DNA of 64,000 bases from the NCBI GenBank assembly GCA_036426205.1, contig CM071573.1, forward strand, positions 40,338,606-40,402,605, written 5' to 3'. This DNA comes from Ascaphus truei (taxonomy: Eukaryota; Chordata; Amphibia; Anura; Ascaphidae). The notes beneath the pieces are model-generated. The model was given only the letters and a program-made list of their open reading frames with translations, had not been told where the DNA came from and made no database searches. Both the position numbers and the translations under genes were made by a program. Of this stretch, positions 61,133 to 64,000 are shown piece after piece (the stretch's first letter is position 1; each line of letters begins with the position of its first letter).

Positions 61133-62425
61133 TGCATGGGGTCTCCGGAGCTGAACCGCATTGGTTTCAGGTCCGGGGACCCCCTGCTTCCCGAGATACA
61201 GGCCCCTTTATGAGGTGCCGGTATCCCTCTGCTTTTAAATGTCCCGATCACGTGACCGCGGAATGTAAACAAAGCAGAGGGATACCGGCACCCCCTAAAG
61301 GGGCCTTTTGTAGAGGGAGAAGGGGTTGGCCCGGTATTAAAGGGGTTGCACCCCATATGGCCACCCCTGACCTCCCCAGGGAGGCAAGGGGTTAACTGGA
61401 CTGCGGTCCAGGAAGGTGGTTTACACCTTGTCATGTCATGAAAATGTATGTTCCCCTGTTCCCATGTTTCATTATAATCCTGTATTTTAAAGATGTTTTA
61501 AAGTGCATTTCTGTATCTCCAGTTCTGGAGGTCGCAGAGAGTTGATATTTGGCCAATATGTGGAGTCACTGTAGGCATTAAGAACTGGCAAATTTCGACC
61601 CACTGAACCCACCAGAATGGAACTTACTAATATGTGTAGATATTAAAGTGTATATGTATGGTATTTTGGATGTGCCCTGAAAATGCAGACTCCATCTGCT
61701 ATGCTACTAGGTCATGAAGGGCAGCCGGCTGATTGAGCCTAAGCACTGTGATCAAAAGTTAACTGCCTGATTGTTTACACGAAGTACTAATCAACAGATC
61801 AAGTACTAATCAACAGACTGCCACTCTAATTGTTACCTGAGGGTGGAGAATCATCAAACTGGAGTGGTTCTTAAGTGTTATGTCTACACCTACAAACAAT
61901 GCAGATACTTCATTTGATAGACTGGTCGTCGCCCCTGATTTAATTATGGGGCTACCCATAGAGTCCCAGTACACATGGGCTAATTAACTTGGGGGCATGG
62001 GTTAATCTGTGTCTCCACGTTAGGGATTGGATACAGATAATTGTTCACCAATAGTCTGTATTCAATGTTAAGAATATGGTTACACAGGTATATAAACTGT
62101 GTCAACCCTACAGTTTTTAGTTGTGCTTCTGATTCCACCTGGAATGTCACCGGATTGCTGGAGAATTGCTAGCTGATACTTCTCCACCCACCAACCCTAA
62201 GTAAGTGTTACCTTCTTGTCTGTTAATTGTACTATATTGCTGTGTTCACCTTTTTTAAGGAATAAATATATTTTATTATATCTAAGCCTCGTTCAGTTCA
62301 ACCCAGATATTTGGTGTTCATTATATCTTGTCATAAGCTACCGTGACACCTGTATCTCGGGAAGCAGGGGGTCCCGGACCTAAAACCAAAGCGGTTCAAC
62401 TCCGGAGACCCTCTGCACATCTACA
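61133..62425. repeat. palindrome unit split by a solo LTR
   Basis: The left arm and centre (61,133-61,308) and the right arm remainder (62,349-62,425: CTGTATCTCGGGAAGCAGGG) together make one unit of the palindrome-array family. The split is exactly at the solo LTR and its 5-bp TSD. Confidence 0.8.
61309..62348 (+). mobile_element. solo LTR, about 1.04 kb
   Basis: Starts TGTAGAGGGAGAAGG and ends ACCGTGACA, with TG...CA ends. The flanks are CCTTT (61,304-61,308) and CCTGT (62,349-62,353), a 5-bp TSD with one change; the uninterrupted relatives read GGGGCCTGTATCTCGG. GGAATAAATATA near 62,258 is a likely polyA signal in the R region. No internal coding region, so it probably formed by LTR-LTR recombination. 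Orientation is from the polyA motif. Confidence 0.8.
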
Positions 62426-62529
62426 GTATGAATAAAACACACATATCAATAAACACTCATTCCTTACCTTTGTGGCTATGTGCTATGGTAACGAAGCAGC
62501 ATGAATGTAGTTTTAATAATAGTGTACAG

Positions 62530-62778
62530 TGAGCAGGGGGTCCCCTGAGCTGAACCGCATTGCTTTGTGGACCAGGGACCCCCTGCTTCCCAAGTTACAG
62601 GCCATCGGGTGGCAGTGTCGCCGCCATCTTTATAGCGTCCCATACGCGACGTGCCCGCAATAAATATGGCAGCGACACTGGCACCGGTGCCCCAAACCGG
62701 GGGCCTGTAACTGGAAAACAAGGGTCCCTGAGCCAGAAATCAATGCGGTTCAGCTCAGGAGACCCCCTGCTCCCGCAC
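62530..62778. repeat. palindrome unit of the palindrome-array repeat
   Basis: The left arm GAGCAGGGGGTCCCCTGAGC and CCCCCTGCTTCCCAAGTTACAG is complementary to the right arm CTGTAACTGGAAAACAAGGG...GCTCAGGAGACCCCCTGCTC. The centre is CpG-rich (CATACGCGACGTGCCCGC). The spacer ACCATAGCGGATAGCCGCTAAGG follows (62,811-62,833). Confidence 0.85.
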
Positions 62779-62829
62779 AATAATATTAAAATACATAAAT
62801 GCTGCTTCATTACCATAGCGGATAGCCGC

Positions 62830-64000
62830 TAAGGCAATGAAGGGGTTAAGGCATAATAGCATGTTTATTGGGGACAATTGCCCCCAATAAACATTGGAAT
62901 AAACAACATACACCCCCTGTGTATTTAAAATACATAAAGAACAATCAATACAATAAATACATATAGTACTCACCCTTGTCCGGCTGCCACGATGAAGGCC
63001 ATCCTCATCTTCATCACCGTCCATGCCCCCCTCCGCTGCTGCAAAACAGAAACAACAATAAAAACATCCAATGTAATGTCCCCTAACCCCTTAATCACCA
63101 TAGCGATTAACCGCTACAGTCATTAAGGGGTTAACCCACCCTCACCCACCACTCGGGAGGCCTACATACCCTCCCCCACCCCGTGAGGCCTAACCACCCT
63201 CACCCACTACCCAGCAGGGAGGCCTACCCACATACCCTTGGGACCAATACCCCCCCACCCCAGTACCCACAATAAAAACAATACACTGCCCCACAATAAA
63301 CATCATTCTATTTATTAAATACATAACCTACCCCCTGTGCCCCCCCCACATGATTTATCCTTTTACATACAGGGTTCATACCCCAGGCTCACGTGAGTCC
63401 CCGGTGGGCCTGACGGGTCACCTCACAGACCTACAGGTTAGCAGCAACTTGTTTCATACAGGTTCTGGAGGCCTGTTGGTGGGTCCTGCCAGGCGCCATG
63501 GCCCACCATGTGGTCTCCGCGGGTCACCGTGGGCCACAATTGGGTCCCCACGGTAGGCCCGCGAATGTCTGGGAGCCCCGGGTCAGACCCACAGGTGTCT
63601 GAGGGGCCTTGGGTGGTTCCCACGGGGGTCTGGGGACCCACGGGTGGGCACTATGGGTCCACGATGCCCCCACAGATGTGAGGCCACCGGTTCTTCCCCG
63701 CACACTACGGGTCCGCGGTGCCCCCACAGATGTGGGGCCACCGGTTCTTCCCCGCAGGTGTCCCCCGTGGACCACGCAGCATGATACCCGTGAGATACCC
63801 GAGGATACCGCAGGTGGTCTCCAGAGGTCTCACGCAGAACCAAAAGGAACAAACCCTGAATGTAAAATAAATAAACCTGACCTATACATTCAATACATCA
63901 ATCCCCACCCACCCCAACCCATACAGTACAATAATGTGCAAAATAACTATTATCCAGATAGGGATAATAGATTATTTGCCCATTATTAAACACATTAACT
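62830..64000 (-). repeat. composite GC-rich repeat, inverted relative to 21,900-22,810
   Basis: Reverse-complement matches: ATGTCCCCTAACCCCTTAAT (63,078) with ATTAAGGGGTTAGGGGACAT (22,766); GAGGTCTCACGCAGAACCAAAAGG (63,822) with its complement near 22,070. The GC-rich part (63,380-63,780) has a doubled GTGGGGCCACCGG unit. It runs off the window. Confidence 0.8.

Noticed and set aside
60745..61434. 229-codon minus-strand frame
   Set aside because: It runs through a palindrome unit and into the solo LTR, joining unrelated repeats. No domain seen.

Overview
The window reads as vertebrate, most likely frog (anuran amphibian), nuclear DNA. It has no bacterial-style gene density. It holds spliced exons of a vertebrate pancreatic lipase gene and a dense, nested mix of mobile elements: a Ty3/gypsy chromovirus, L1-type LINEs, Penelope-like fragments, tyrosine-recombinase retroelements, hAT and pogo-type MITEs, and solo LTRs. 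The anuran assignment is inferred from this repeat mix and was not tested by a search.

The main content is a tandem array of pancreatic-lipase-family genes (PNLIP/PNLIPRP type) on the minus strand. Gene A is spread over about 37.7 kb, from a signal-peptide exon at 49,391-49,439 to a last exon with a polyadenylation signal at 11,770-11,775. Ten exon types are visible in the right order, and two of them (here E5 and E7) are each present twice in tandem. The catalytic Ser (GHSLG, E6), Asp (GLDPAE, both E7 copies) and His (CNH, E9) are all encoded. Gene B lies upstream of it (higher coordinates) and only its 3' exons E8-E11 are in the window (57,630-59,857). Both genes stop at the same in-frame TAG before the C-terminal PLAT domain of classical pancreatic lipase. 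Exon E3 of gene A has two indels that break the frame.

The genes arose by duplication of a unit of about 44 kb: 5,866-16,780 is homologous to 49,746-59,980. Both copies carry the same older insertions (a LINE fragment, a palindrome-rich repeat, a tyrosine-recombinase element with an SGNH-hydrolase remnant, a hAT MITE, two minisatellites). Each copy also has private later insertions.

Layout: 1-4,859, 3' part and LTR of a Ty3/gypsy chromovirus; 4,864-5,865, MITE remnant and a 49-bp minisatellite; 5,866-16,780, duplication block A with exons E8-E11 of gene A; 17,015-24,380, a 71-bp minisatellite and the two E7 copies with many insertions; 25,026-33,118, exons E6 to E4; 33,120-39,100, A-rich DNA, VNTRs and a suspicious 1-kb homopolymer tract; 39,100-39,253, exon E3; 39,985-47,984, an inverted pair of L1 elements around an LTR retrotransposon; 49,391, exon E2; 49,746-60,600, duplication block B with gene B exons; 60,600-64,000, palindromic repeats, a solo LTR and GC-rich repeats.

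I see no tRNA, rRNA or CRISPR. The long open frames outside the lipase exons and mobile-element genes come from low-complexity or tandem-repeat DNA.
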